28,618 nucleotides of DNA from Rikenellaceae bacterium (GTDB lineage Bacteria; Bacteroidota; Bacteroidia; Bacteroidales; UBA932), in the NCBI GenBank assembly GCA_900767405.1, contig CAAFZB010000055.1:1-28618 (forward strand). Direction: 5' to 3'. The translations under genes were made by a program, and so were the position numbers. Numbering within the stretch: position 1 is the stretch's first letter; the number at the start of each line of letters is the position of its first letter. This document shows positions 1-7,687 of this stretch, in pieces. The notes below the pieces were generated by a model, which saw only the letters and a list, made by a program, of their open reading frames with translations, was not told the DNA's origin and ran no database searches.

Positions 1-1094
1 CTTTCGTGGGCCGGTTGAGCAAAGCCTCCCCATCCCCAGAAATTGCACCCGGCAAGGTTTCCTCCGTTCGCGGCCGATTCCAGGACACGGGAGAACACGC
101 AGCTGTAGATGCGGTCTCTTCCCTCGGTAGAGCTGCCGCGTTCGAAGCCGAAACCGTCGCGGGGATAACCGAACTCTTCGATTACCAGAGGCTTGCCAAT
201 ACGGTTGGCAAGTTCCAGATGCTCGTCTATGTAACGGCTTGTCCTTTCTACGGCATTGCCTACACCATCATTCACCGAATCCTCCTTTACCCAGCTCCAG
301 TTGTAGGGCCAGATATGGATTGTGATATAGTCTATGTCGTCGCAGCTGTTGACTCTCTCGTACAAAGACATATCCTCCTCACAGCCCATCAGCCCCTCGT
401 TTCCGGTGCTTACCATATGCACAGGATCCAGCGACTTGATTAACGCAGCGGTATTATGGACATATTCTATGAATGCGTTGCGACCTTCGTTCAAGTCGCT
501 GAAACACCTGGGCTCATTGCAGATCTGCCAGCTGAAAATGGCCTGATGGTCCTTCAGGGCAGAAACGATTTTTCTTATGTATCCGTGATTGAGTTCTATG
601 GCTTTCCGATTGGTACTGAAGGCCGCCATTGCCTTCATATATGCAGGATAACCGTCAGCCTGCGGCCTGGGCTGGCTTCCGGCCCCGGCAGCCTCGAGAT
701 AGTCTGCAAAACCGTAGGACCATTCCCACGCGTTGTTGAGGAAAAGGACCGCGCACATCCCCCTTTCCTGCATACGGTCCAGCGCATACCGCAGGCCATC
801 GACAGACTCGCCTTCCGTAGCGAGAACCCTCAGATTCGTCATTCCCAAAGCTTTGAGGGTATCCAGCTCGCGCTCGAGCCTGGCCCGGCCGTTCTCATCG
901 GCGGCAAGCCGCCCGGCATACCAGAGATTCGTGCCTATGAAATATTCCGACTTCCCGTCCTTGAGGAAATTGCCGTCCCGGGCCGTCCATACAGACTCGG
1001 AAGAGGTCCTTCCGCAGGAAGTGCCCGACAGCGCCAATACGCATAGAGTCAATGCGATAAGGCATTTAAAGGCAGCGTTGTTATTATGTGGCAT
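1..1094 (-). CDS. Secreted GH5-type endo-beta-1,4-mannanase, lipoprotein; 3' end cut by window edge
   Basis: Reading the minus strand from ATG at 1094 gives 364 open codons that run off the left edge with no stop. The N-terminus is a lipoprotein signal: a hydrophobic stretch of about residues 11-22 and then LSGTSC with Cys27 as the likely lipidated residue, so the enzyme probably sits on the outer membrane or cell surface. The mature part begins with IGTNLWYAGRLA, typical of GH5 mannanases. It carries WQICNEP, with Glu194 as predicted acid/base, and IEEFGYPRDG, with Glu307 as predicted nucleophile, followed by NFWGWGG near the edge. Family knowledge: these motifs fit GH5 subfamily 7, endo-acting on mannan, glucomannan or galactomannan. 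It lies 91 bp downstream of the araC-type gene on the same strand. The nearby epimerase, acetylesterase and mannose-6-P isomerase support mannan as substrate. Another GH5 subfamily is possible but less likely. Confidence 0.85.
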   Translation of the reverse strand, partial: MPHNNNAAFKCLIALTLCVLALSGTSCGRTSSESVWTARDGNFLKDGKSEYFIGTNLWYAGRLAADENGRARLERELDTLKALGMTNLRVLATEGESVDGLRYALDRMQERGMCAVLFLNNAWEWSYGFADYLEAAGAGSQPRPQADGYPAYMKAMAAFSTNRKAIELNHGYIRKIVSALKDHQAIFSWQICNEPRCFSDLNEGRNAFIEYVHNTAALIKSLDPVHMVSTGNEGLMGCEEDMSLYERVNSCDDIDYITIHIWPYNWSWVKEDSVNDGVGNAVERTSRYIDEHLELANRIGKPLVIEEFGYPRDGFGFERGSSTEGRDRIYSCVFSRVLESAANGGNLAGCNFWGWGGFAQPAHE

Positions 1095-1131
1095 ATGCGC
1101 GTGTTATTAGTTTTGGCAAGTTAGCGCATAT
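1093..1131 (-). promoter_or_regulatory. Inverted repeat over the mannanase start codon (possible leader hairpin)
   Basis: ATATGCGC at 1093-1100 and GCGCATAT at 1124-1131 are perfect 8-bp inverted copies separated by 23 bases. In the minus-strand mRNA this would form a hairpin whose 3' arm covers the first two bases of the mannanase AUG. The 5' arm holds another AUG followed by CGC and UAA, a two-codon open frame. Whether it forms or matters is inference; the arms are short and the loop is long. Confidence 0.25.
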
Positions 1132-1185
1132 ATCCGAATCAAATAAATATTATTTTATCAATAGTTTATACATTTTTGTTTCGCG

Positions 1186-2061
1186 TCAAACTATGACGCT
1201 GTGTTTCTTGTAGATTTTCCTGAATTCCTTGGGCGTGATTCCCTTGCTCTTCTTGAAGAGACGATTGAAGTTGGAAACGTTGTTGAAGCCCGACGAATAG
1301 CAGATCTCGGCAATGGTATTGGTGGTGTTTATCAAGTCTCTGGCAGCTATTCCAAGGCGGATTTCCAGTATGTATGCGGTGAGAGTCTTGCCCGTTGTGG
1401 TCTTGAAGAAGCGGCTGAACGAACTTGCGCTCATCCCGGCTACTGCGGCTATCTCGCCCAGGGAAAGTTCCCTTTCGCAGTTGGATGACACATACTCCTT
1501 GACCTTCTGTATCCTACGGCTTTCACTGCTCTTGTCCACTTGGGCGAAGGTGTTGCTTGCCAGGACCTTACACTCGTTCATAGAAAGGGTGTAAAGCAGG
1601 TTGAGCATAAGCATCAGCTGGTTGAAACTGTCTTTTGTGGCGGCCAGATTGTCCAGATAGACAAAGGCCTTGAGAATGGCTTCGGGAGGAAAGGATATTC
1701 CGTTCCGGGCTTTTTCGAGCATAGTGTTTATTGACGCGAACTGGTTCTTGGACAAAAGGTCCGCAGGCAGCAGGGACTTGTCGAACTGGATAGTGATTTC
1801 CCTTATGTCCGTGCTCTTGCACTGACCCTGGTTCCAAACGTGTTCCAGATCCTCGGAGCCTATCATTGCCAGGTCTAGCTCCCCTATTGTCTCCACGCTG
1901 TCACCCACAATCCGCTGAGCTCCTGCCGCACCCTGTACAAAGTTGATTTCCAACTCCTTATGACGGTGGATAGGATAGTTGAACCCACTTTTCCTGCGAT
2001 CCACAATGTAAAAGCAGTCACTCTGTGACAAAGGCGGAATTTCGTATAGTATATCGCTCAT
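1186..2061 (-). CDS. AraC-family transcriptional regulator, probably of the mannan locus
   Basis: This 291-residue protein has an N-terminal cupin-like sensor half, with the PIHRHKELEI segment typical of AraC ligand-binding barrels. The C-terminal ~100 residues form a two-helix-turn-helix DNA-binding domain: LSLGEIAAVAGMSASSFSR is the first helix pair and IAEICYSSGFNNVSNFNRLF the second, followed by the usual GITPKEFR. The open frame extends upstream to a TTG at 2082, but the first ATG is at 2061 and a promoter -7 box match covers 2080-2087, so I use 2061. It lies between the mannanase (same strand, downstream) and the divergent epimerase-esterase pair, so it probably responds to a manno-oligosaccharide or a derived sugar and controls one or both sides. 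That role is inferred from position; the family call is secure. Confidence 0.88.
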   Translation of the reverse strand: MSDILYEIPPLSQSDCFYIVDRRKSGFNYPIHRHKELEINFVQGAAGAQRIVGDSVETIGELDLAMIGSEDLEHVWNQGQCKSTDIREITIQFDKSLLPADLLSKNQFASINTMLEKARNGISFPPEAILKAFVYLDNLAATKDSFNQLMLMLNLLYTLSMNECKVLASNTFAQVDKSSESRRIQKVKEYVSSNCERELSLGEIAAVAGMSASSFSRFFKTTTGKTLTAYILEIRLGIAARDLINTTNTIAEICYSSGFNNVSNFNRLFKKSKGITPKEFRKIYKKHSVIV

Positions 2062-2079
2062 AATGCCGTTAAATTTTTG

Positions 2080-2087
2080 CAAATATA
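2080..2087 (-). promoter_or_regulatory. Candidate Bacteroidota -7 box for the araC-type gene
   Basis: The minus strand reads TATATTTG, an exact match to the Bacteroides -7 consensus TAnnTTTG, 18 bases before the ATG at 2061. A weak TGTT lies about 21 bases further upstream in the -33 position. The match is short and the DNA AT-rich, so this is only a candidate. Confidence 0.4.
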
Positions 2088-2138
2088 GCCAATTATTGAT
2101 ACTTTTTTAACATTTTTTAACTACAATTTCCCTGTCTG

Positions 2139-2169
2139 TTGGATATTTTGGGACGTATGCCTATTTTTG
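2139..2169 (+). promoter_or_regulatory. Candidate promoter for the epimerase-esterase pair
   Basis: TATTTTTG at 2162-2169 matches TAnnTTTG, and TTGG starts at 2139 with 20 bases between TTG and the box, the expected -33/-7 spacing. The box ends 6 bases before the ATG at 2176, so transcription from it would give an almost leaderless mRNA. It lies in the divergent spacer shared with the araC-type gene. Confidence 0.38.
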
Positions 2170-2175
2170 GTAAGT

Positions 2176-3357
2176 ATGAGAATATTCAAGGACGAACTTA
2201 CCCGGGAACTTAAAGAGAATATCCTTCCCTTCTGGATGAGAGAAATGACAGATGCCGGAACCGAAGGTTTCATAGGCCGTATCGACGGCAGCGGGAAGGC
2301 AGTCCCCGACGCAGAGCGGGGAGCCATTCTGAATGCGCGTATCCTGTGGACCTTTTCATCGGCCTGGCGCATTTTTAAGGACAGGAGTTACCTTGAAAGC
2401 GCCGGGAAGGCATACAGGTACGTAACGCAGCATTTCATAGACAGGGAATACGGCGGAGTTTACTGGAGCGTAAACCCCGACGGATCTGTAAAAGATACCA
2501 GGAAGCAGTTCTATGCCATTGCATTCACAATCTATGCTCTGGCAGAATATTACAGGGCCACCGGCCATAAGGATTCCCTGGACAGGGCTGTCTTGCTTTT
2601 CCGAAGCATCGAAGACCATAGCCTGGACCTGGAATGTTACGGATATCTGGAAGCCTGCTCCCGCGACTGGGGCGAGATAGACGATATGCGCCTTAGCGAC
2701 AAGGACCAGAACGATGCAAAGACAATGAATACGCACCTGCATATTCTGGAGGCGTACACGGCGCTTTACAGAGTGTGGAAAGACGATTCGGCGGCAATGG
2801 CGCTCAGGGGTGTCATAGATATTTTCCTCGAAAGGATAATCTGCCCGGACGGGCACCTCGGACTGTTTTTCAACGAAAGGTGGGAGCCGTCATCGACTAT
2901 GGTGTCATACGGTCACGACATAGAGGCTTCGTGGCTTTTGTGCGAAGCTGCCGACGTGCTTGGAGACGAAGCGCTGGCCGTCCGTGTAAGAGAAGTTTCG
3001 GGACGCATTGCAACAGCCGCTTTGGAAGGTTTCACTCCCGAGGGAGGAATGGAATACGAATATGATCCATCTACCGGCACACGCAACAGTTCCAGAGACT
3101 GGTGGGTACAGGCAGAAACCGTTGTGGGCTGCATCAACCGTTTCCAGCTCACGAGAGACGACCGCTGGATGGAACGTGCTCTGGCACAGTGGGATTTCAT
3201 CCGCCAACATATAATATGCCCTGACGGAGAGTGGTATTGGAGCGCACTGCCTACAGAAAAGGGATTTGTCGCCAACACCGTGGACGACAGGGCCGGCTTC
3301 TGGAAATGCCCCTACCATAACGGCAGGATGTGTATGGAAATCATAGAAAGATTATGA
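2176..3357 (+). CDS. Mannobiose/cellobiose 2-epimerase (AGE superfamily)
   Basis: This 393-residue cytoplasmic enzyme is an (alpha/alpha)6-barrel epimerase of the N-acylglucosamine 2-epimerase superfamily. It shows the features of cellobiose 2-epimerases: ENILPFW near the N-terminus, NTHLHILEAYT (His187 and His189 region), GHDIEASWLL with His247, and KCPYHNGRM with His381. The two latter histidines are the expected acid/base pair. In Bacteroides fragilis the homologous enzyme turns beta-1,4-mannobiose into mannosyl-glucose for a GH130 phosphorylase. The mannanase and mannose-6-P isomerase nearby make mannobiose the likely natural substrate, though cellobiose or lactose activity is common in the family. 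An in-frame TTG at 2167 is possible, but ATG at 2176 fits better and keeps the promoter box outside the gene. The stop overlaps the next start (ATGA), implying translational coupling. Confidence 0.87.
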   Translation: MRIFKDELTRELKENILPFWMREMTDAGTEGFIGRIDGSGKAVPDAERGAILNARILWTFSSAWRIFKDRSYLESAGKAYRYVTQHFIDREYGGVYWSVNPDGSVKDTRKQFYAIAFTIYALAEYYRATGHKDSLDRAVLLFRSIEDHSLDLECYGYLEACSRDWGEIDDMRLSDKDQNDAKTMNTHLHILEAYTALYRVWKDDSAAMALRGVIDIFLERIICPDGHLGLFFNERWEPSSTMVSYGHDIEASWLLCEAADVLGDEALAVRVREVSGRIATAALEGFTPEGGMEYEYDPSTGTRNSSRDWWVQAETVVGCINRFQLTRDDRWMERALAQWDFIRQHIICPDGEWYWSALPTEKGFVANTVDDRAGFWKCPYHNGRMCMEIIERL

Positions 3358-4829
3358 AAAGGTTCTTACTTTTTGCGACGGCCGCCGCTGCGGCTATGAC
3401 ACTGCTCTGCACAAAGGCATTTGCAGAACTCACCCAGAAATATCCCTGCAGCGACGGTATGGTTCTTCAACAGCGCACTTCCGCCCTTGTATGGGGGCAC
3501 GGAGACGCCGGCAGGACCGTGAAGGTTCAGACTTCCTGGGACGGGAAATCCTATGCTGCCAAGGTCGACTCAGAGGGTATGTGGAGAGTGAACGTCACGA
3601 CTCCGGCCGCCTCGTACCGGCATCACAGGATAAGCGTCAAATGCGGAAAGGAAAGCTGTGACATTAACGATGTGCTTGTTGGAGAGGTGTGGGTGGCTTC
3701 TGGTCAGTCCAATATGGAGATGCCTCTGCGCGGTTTCTATAACTGCCCCGTAGAGAACTCGAACTATGTGACGGCCAATCCCGCAGGCGCCGACAAAGTG
3801 CGTATGTTCACCGTAGGCATAAATCCGCAGGTCGAACCCGTCGCCGACGTTGCCATAACAAGGGGCTGGGAGAAAGCCGTTCCCGCCACCGTAGCCGAAA
3901 TGAGTGCCACCGCATATTTCTTCGCCGAGCAGCTCAACCGTACGCTTGACGTGCCTGTAGGGATACTTTCGCTGCCTCGCGGAGGGGCGAGACTTGAGAG
4001 CTGGCTGCCCAGGGCCACCGTCGAGAGTTTCGGCACCGAAGACTGCGACCCCTTGCACATTGTCACCGTAAAGCCCGAATATCTTCGCCCGTATCTTGTT
4101 TACAACGGAATGGAGCAGCCCGTCAAGGGTTATACCGCAAAAGGATTCATCTGGTATCAGGGCTGCAGCAACGTTGGGAAAGCCCGGGAGTTCGTTCCGC
4201 GTATGAAGGAGCTTGTGCGGGTGTGGCGCGAAGACTGGGGCGACACCACCGGCGCTATGCCTTTCTATCAGGTCGAAATCGCACCTTTCCGCTACGGCGG
4301 AGGGCAGGAAAACGCTGCCGCCAATCTCAGGGCCGCCCAGCACAAGGCTGCGGCAGAAATCCCCAACGGCGGTATTGTCTGCACCAACGATCTTGTGTAT
4401 GCCTACGAAACCGACAATATCCACCCTTGTAGGAAACAGCCCGTCGGACAAAGGCTTGCCTATCTGGCACTCAACAGGGACTATGGATTTGAGCGCATAG
4501 CCTGCTGCAGTCCCGAGGCTGTAAAAGTGGAAAAAGACAGTGACGACCCATCGGTCCTCCTTGTGAGCACAATCAATTGCCCAAACGGTGCAAACCGTAT
4601 GAAAGACATTGAAGGATTGGAGATTGCAGGCGAGGACGGCATCTTCTATCCTGTAAAGGAAGCCTATATGCAATGGGGCATAGGCAAACTCCGGGTAAGT
4701 TCTCCTATGGTCAAGGACCCTGTCTGCGTCCGCTACGGATGGGGAGACTTCGTACCGGGCAACCTCGGCAACGCCGAAGGTCTGCCTTTCGTTCCCTTCT
4801 GCCTTTCCCTCATCCGCGAAGACGAGTGA
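3354..4829 (+). CDS. Secreted sialate-O-acetylesterase-like SGNH esterase, possible acetylmannan esterase
   Basis: The 491-residue protein starts with a signal peptide (MKRFLLF, then an alanine-rich hydrophobic core, cleavage likely near residue 24 after KAFA). It has the layout of the sialate O-acetylesterase (SASA) family: a beta-rich N-terminal part, then WVASGQSNMEMP with Ser119 as nucleophile, GFIWYQGCSN at about 264-273 for the oxyanion region, and TDNIHP with Asp354 and His357 completing the triad. The family removes O-acetyl groups from sialic acids or from plant polysaccharides. Its start overlaps the epimerase stop by 4 bases, and no sialidase or sialic acid gene is present, so acetylated (gluco)mannan or manno-oligosaccharide is the more likely substrate. 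An ATG at 3330 lies inside the epimerase and would break the signal peptide, so 3354 was chosen. Substrate is inference. Confidence 0.83.
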   Translation: MKRFLLFATAAAAAMTLLCTKAFAELTQKYPCSDGMVLQQRTSALVWGHGDAGRTVKVQTSWDGKSYAAKVDSEGMWRVNVTTPAASYRHHRISVKCGKESCDINDVLVGEVWVASGQSNMEMPLRGFYNCPVENSNYVTANPAGADKVRMFTVGINPQVEPVADVAITRGWEKAVPATVAEMSATAYFFAEQLNRTLDVPVGILSLPRGGARLESWLPRATVESFGTEDCDPLHIVTVKPEYLRPYLVYNGMEQPVKGYTAKGFIWYQGCSNVGKAREFVPRMKELVRVWREDWGDTTGAMPFYQVEIAPFRYGGGQENAAANLRAAQHKAAAEIPNGGIVCTNDLVYAYETDNIHPCRKQPVGQRLAYLALNRDYGFERIACCSPEAVKVEKDSDDPSVLLVSTINCPNGANRMKDIEGLEIAGEDGIFYPVKEAYMQWGIGKLRVSSPMVKDPVCVRYGWGDFVPGNLGNAEGLPFVPFCLSLIREDE

Positions 4830-4834
4830 ATTAG

Positions 4835-4855
4835 ATCCCGGATCAGGTCCGGGAT
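4835..4855. repeat. Palindromic hairpin element after the esterase gene
   Basis: ATCCCGGA and TCCGGGAT pair perfectly (8 bp) around the 5-base loop TCAGG, six bases after the esterase stop. No T-run follows on the plus strand, so it is not a classic intrinsic terminator; it resembles dispersed GC-rich palindromes found between genes in many bacteria. It directly precedes the 27-bp repeat array. Confidence 0.6.
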
Positions 4856-4868
4856 GACGGGGGAGGGT

Positions 4869-5055
4869 GTCATTGCGGGCACGACCCATAACCCAGTCAT
4901 TGCGGGCACGACCCATAACCCAGTCATTGCGGGCACAACCCGCAGTCTCGTCATTGCGGGCACAACCCGCAGTCTCGTCATTGCGGGCACGACCCATAAC
5001 CCAGTCATTGCGGGCACGACCCGTAACCCCGTCTTTGCGGGCACGACCGCACAGG
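4869..5055. repeat. 27-bp tandem repeat array, about seven units, between convergent genes
   Basis: Units start at 4869, 4896, 4923, 4950, 4977, 5004 and 5031; the last is cut at about 25 bases, just before the manA stop codon (5058-5060). Each starts GTCATTGCGGGCAC (GTCTTTGCGGGCAC in the last). Units 1, 2 and 5 share ACCCATAACCCA as a tail; units 3 and 4 share ACCCGCAGTCTC; units 6 and 7 differ again. Since 27 is a multiple of three, all frames stay open and give spurious 9-residue repeats such as ARNDxxxxG. No gene is claimed. Function unknown. Confidence 0.9.
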
Positions 5056-5057
5056 GT

Positions 5058-6080
5058 CTAGCCCAGAGTGCTCTGAAGCAGTTCGCTGCCGGGCACGACA
5101 GGGTCAAGCACATATCCGGTGCATTCTGCCGGAAGCAGGACCGTGTCGCCGGGAAGAAGATGGCAGCGCCACCCCTGCGAACCATCGGGCAGGGACTGCC
5201 GAAGGACTATTTCTCCCTTTATGCAGTTGTACACCGCGAACCTTTCTTTCCCCTCGAAGGATGCCCCCATTTCGTCGTAAAGAGTTAAATGATTGACCGT
5301 GAACTGCGGGCAGTGTGCGATGCACACCGAGTTTGTCTTCGTTGAAACTGCCGCCGGACTGAACCCCGAGCCGTCGTATTTTTTGAAATCGATGATATCC
5401 AGCGCTTCGGCAAGGTGCATTTTTCTTGCCGTAGAAGGATCCAGCTCCCTGCCCCAGTCGTACAGGCGAAGAGTCAGGTCCGACGGTGCCTGGATTTCGC
5501 AGAGCACTATACCCCCCTGGGCCGAGTGTACTGTACCCGGCTTTATGAATATGGCGTCGCCCGCCTTCGGATGGATTACGTTCAGCAGCCTGTCTGCTGT
5601 TCCGCTTTTGCAGGCATCGCAGAACTCTTCGGGCGTAACCTGCTTGTTGAAACCCATATAAATTCTGGCATCCGGGGCGGCATCGAGCACATACCAGACT
5701 TCTGACTTTCCCTTCTGGCCAAACTTTTCGGCAGCTTTCACGTCATCGGGGTGCACCTGGACCGAAAGTTTGCCCTCTATGTTCAGGAACTTTATCAGGA
5801 GAGGAAAGGCTGTGCCGCATTTCCCGAATACCCCGGCGCCTGCAATTCTTTCCCGGTATTCTTTCATAAGGGCGCTGATTGTCTGTCCGGCAAGAGGCCC
5901 GTCCGACACGACAGAAACATTCCCGGCCATATCCACCAGTTCCCAGCTTTCTCCCGTCAATTCATCTTTTGAAAAGGCGCCGGAGAACCTCTTTCCGAAT
6001 TTTTCTGCCAGAGCCGTGCCTCCCCAGGGCTTCCGGAGCGGGATTGGCAGAAATCTCAAAGGGTACAGTTCTTTTCCCAT
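5058..6080 (-). CDS. manA: Class I mannose-6-phosphate isomerase
   Basis: This 340-residue cytoplasmic enzyme interconverts mannose-6-P and fructose-6-P. It has a type I PMI cupin core with the zinc ligands expected for the family: SVQVHPDD (Gln108, His110), SEVWYVL (Glu127) and KPGTVHSAQGG (His185). The N-terminal LRKPWGGTALAEKFGK is also typical. Its length suits the short bacterial class I form (about 310-390). It is the last gene of a minus-strand operon, starting 2 bp after the stop of the HerA-like gene, and it faces the epimerase-esterase pair across the repeat array. This completes a path from mannan to glycolysis, although its immediate cotranscribed neighbours are not mannan genes. 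Identification is strong; regulation with the mannan genes is not shown. Confidence 0.93.
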   Translation of the reverse strand: MGKELYPLRFLPIPLRKPWGGTALAEKFGKRFSGAFSKDELTGESWELVDMAGNVSVVSDGPLAGQTISALMKEYRERIAGAGVFGKCGTAFPLLIKFLNIEGKLSVQVHPDDVKAAEKFGQKGKSEVWYVLDAAPDARIYMGFNKQVTPEEFCDACKSGTADRLLNVIHPKAGDAIFIKPGTVHSAQGGIVLCEIQAPSDLTLRLYDWGRELDPSTARKMHLAEALDIIDFKKYDGSGFSPAAVSTKTNSVCIAHCPQFTVNHLTLYDEMGASFEGKERFAVYNCIKGEIVLRQSLPDGSQGWRCHLLPGDTVLLPAECTGYVLDPVVPGSELLQSTLG

Positions 6081-6082
6081 CG

Positions 6083-7678
6083 TTATTTGATAAGGCTTCC
6101 AAGTATGCTTCGGGTAAGCGTCCGGATTGCAGATGAGGTGGCGTTTGATATAGCCTTGTTTGCAATGTTCTTCCCGGACGTTGTCTTGCTCTTCTTTCCG
6201 GTCATCGCATTGGCGGCGGCTGTCCCTATGCTTCTTGTAACGCTGGTCATAGCCGCACCGGCTGCCGCGGTAAGGACTGTGGCACCTATGCTCTTAGCCA
6301 CCCTCCCGGCATTCCCGCCGCCACGGGCCGGTCTTGCCTCGCGGGCCTGAGCCTCTTTCTGTTCCATAACGGCTTCCTGCTGCATCCTGGCCTGATTGGC
6401 ATCCTCGAGCAGAACTTCAAAAGCCGATTCCCGGTCGATGGGGGTATCGTATTTCCCGCCAAGACCCGACCATTCTATGATTTCCTTCCGCTGAGCCTGG
6501 TCTATCGCGCCAATCTGGCTGAGCGGGAAAAGAATCCTTGCACGTTCAACTACAGAAGGAGCGCCTTTTGCATCCAGGAATGACACCAGAGCCTCTCCGG
6601 TCTCCAGACTCATTATAGCCTCACCGGTATCGAAGGCGGGATTTGCACGGAAAGTTTCGGCGGCGGTCTTCACCGCTTTCTGGTCCTTGGGAGTATATGC
6701 GCGAAGTGCGTGCTGAACCCTGTTTCCAAGCTGCCCCAATATATTCTCGGGAATATCGGTAGGGCTCTGGGTAATGAAATATATGCCCACACCCTTGCTT
6801 CGGATAAGACGGACAACCTGCTCTATCTTGTCTACAAGGGCCTTGGGAGTGTCGGTAAACAGGGTATGCGCCTCGTCGAAGAAGAAGACCAGCTTTGGAA
6901 GATCCTGGTCACCGACTTCGGGAAGAGATGCGTAGATGTCTGATATCAGCCACAGGAGGAAGCTCGAATAAAGCTTGGGATTCTGCATAAGCCTGTCGGC
7001 CGCCAGTACGCTCATCACACCTTTGCCTCCCTTTGTGCGAAGCAGGTCATTTATGTCGAACGCAGGTTCCCCGAAGAACTTGTCGGCTCCCTGGGACTCA
7101 AGGGAAAGTATCGCCCGCTGAATCGCCCCCACAGATGACGCAGTAACGTTGCCGTAGGTCTGACGGTACTGCTCTGCATTGTCACTTACGTAGTTGAGCA
7201 TAGCGCGCAGGTCTTTTATGTCCAGCAGAAGAAGCTGGCGGTCGTCTGCTACCTTGAATACTATTTCAAGCACTCCGCTCTGAGTCTCGTTCAGGCCCAT
7301 AAGCCTGCTCAGAAGCTGGGGGCCCATATTCGACACGGTCGTGCGCATAGGATGCCCGTTCTCTCCAAAAACATCGAAGAACTGCACCGGGCAGGCGTCA
7401 AACTGGGGATTCTGTATCCCGAATTCGGCGCATCTCTTCTCTATGAAGCCGCTCATTGCCCCTCTCTGGCTGATACCCGAAAGGTCTCCCTTCATATCGG
7501 CCATGAAACAAGGTACTCCGGCCTGACAGAAAGTCTCGGCCATAACCTGGAGAGTCACGGTCTTTCCGGTACCTGTCGCACCTGCAATGAGTCCGTGGCG
7601 GTTTGCCATCTTTCCTGTAATGGAGATGGGGCCCTGAGGTCCGTGGGCCACATACAGCCCTTTTTCAGAATCGTACAT
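6083..7678 (-). CDS. HerA-like helicase/ATPase, DUF853 (YjgR) family
   Basis: The 531-residue protein begins almost at once with the ATPase core: Walker A GATGTGKT at 33-40, MADMKGDLSGIS at about 59-70, Walker B LVFFFDEAH at 263-271, and a sensor-like YFITQSPTDIP at 300-310. This is the DUF853 family of HerA/FtsK-like P-loop ATPases, about 500 residues long; E. coli YjgR is a member. The cellular role is not well established; a DNA or nucleoprotein motor is assumed from the fold. After residue ~440 comes an Ala/Lys/Ser-rich, low-complexity tail including AAAGAAMTSVTRSIG, which may be flexible or amphipathic. The gene lies between the TSCPD gene (9 bp upstream) and manA (2 bp downstream), so the three are probably cotranscribed. 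It has no nuclease partner of the NurA type nearby. Confidence 0.88.
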   Translation of the reverse strand: MYDSEKGLYVAHGPQGPISITGKMANRHGLIAGATGTGKTVTLQVMAETFCQAGVPCFMADMKGDLSGISQRGAMSGFIEKRCAEFGIQNPQFDACPVQFFDVFGENGHPMRTTVSNMGPQLLSRLMGLNETQSGVLEIVFKVADDRQLLLLDIKDLRAMLNYVSDNAEQYRQTYGNVTASSVGAIQRAILSLESQGADKFFGEPAFDINDLLRTKGGKGVMSVLAADRLMQNPKLYSSFLLWLISDIYASLPEVGDQDLPKLVFFFDEAHTLFTDTPKALVDKIEQVVRLIRSKGVGIYFITQSPTDIPENILGQLGNRVQHALRAYTPKDQKAVKTAAETFRANPAFDTGEAIMSLETGEALVSFLDAKGAPSVVERARILFPLSQIGAIDQAQRKEIIEWSGLGGKYDTPIDRESAFEVLLEDANQARMQQEAVMEQKEAQAREARPARGGGNAGRVAKSIGATVLTAAAGAAMTSVTRSIGTAAANAMTGKKSKTTSGKNIANKAISNATSSAIRTLTRSILGSLIK

Positions 7679-7687
7679 AGTATCCCG

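Noticed and set aside
3570..4997. Long minus-strand open frame (475 codons) across the esterase and repeat array
   Set aside because: It is antisense to a well-recognised SGNH esterase and its N-terminus is only the 27-bp repeat read as ARND-type 9-mers. No domain is recognisable.
4869..5055. CRISPR array
   Set aside because: Units are contiguous 27-mers with no unique spacers between them and there are no cas genes.
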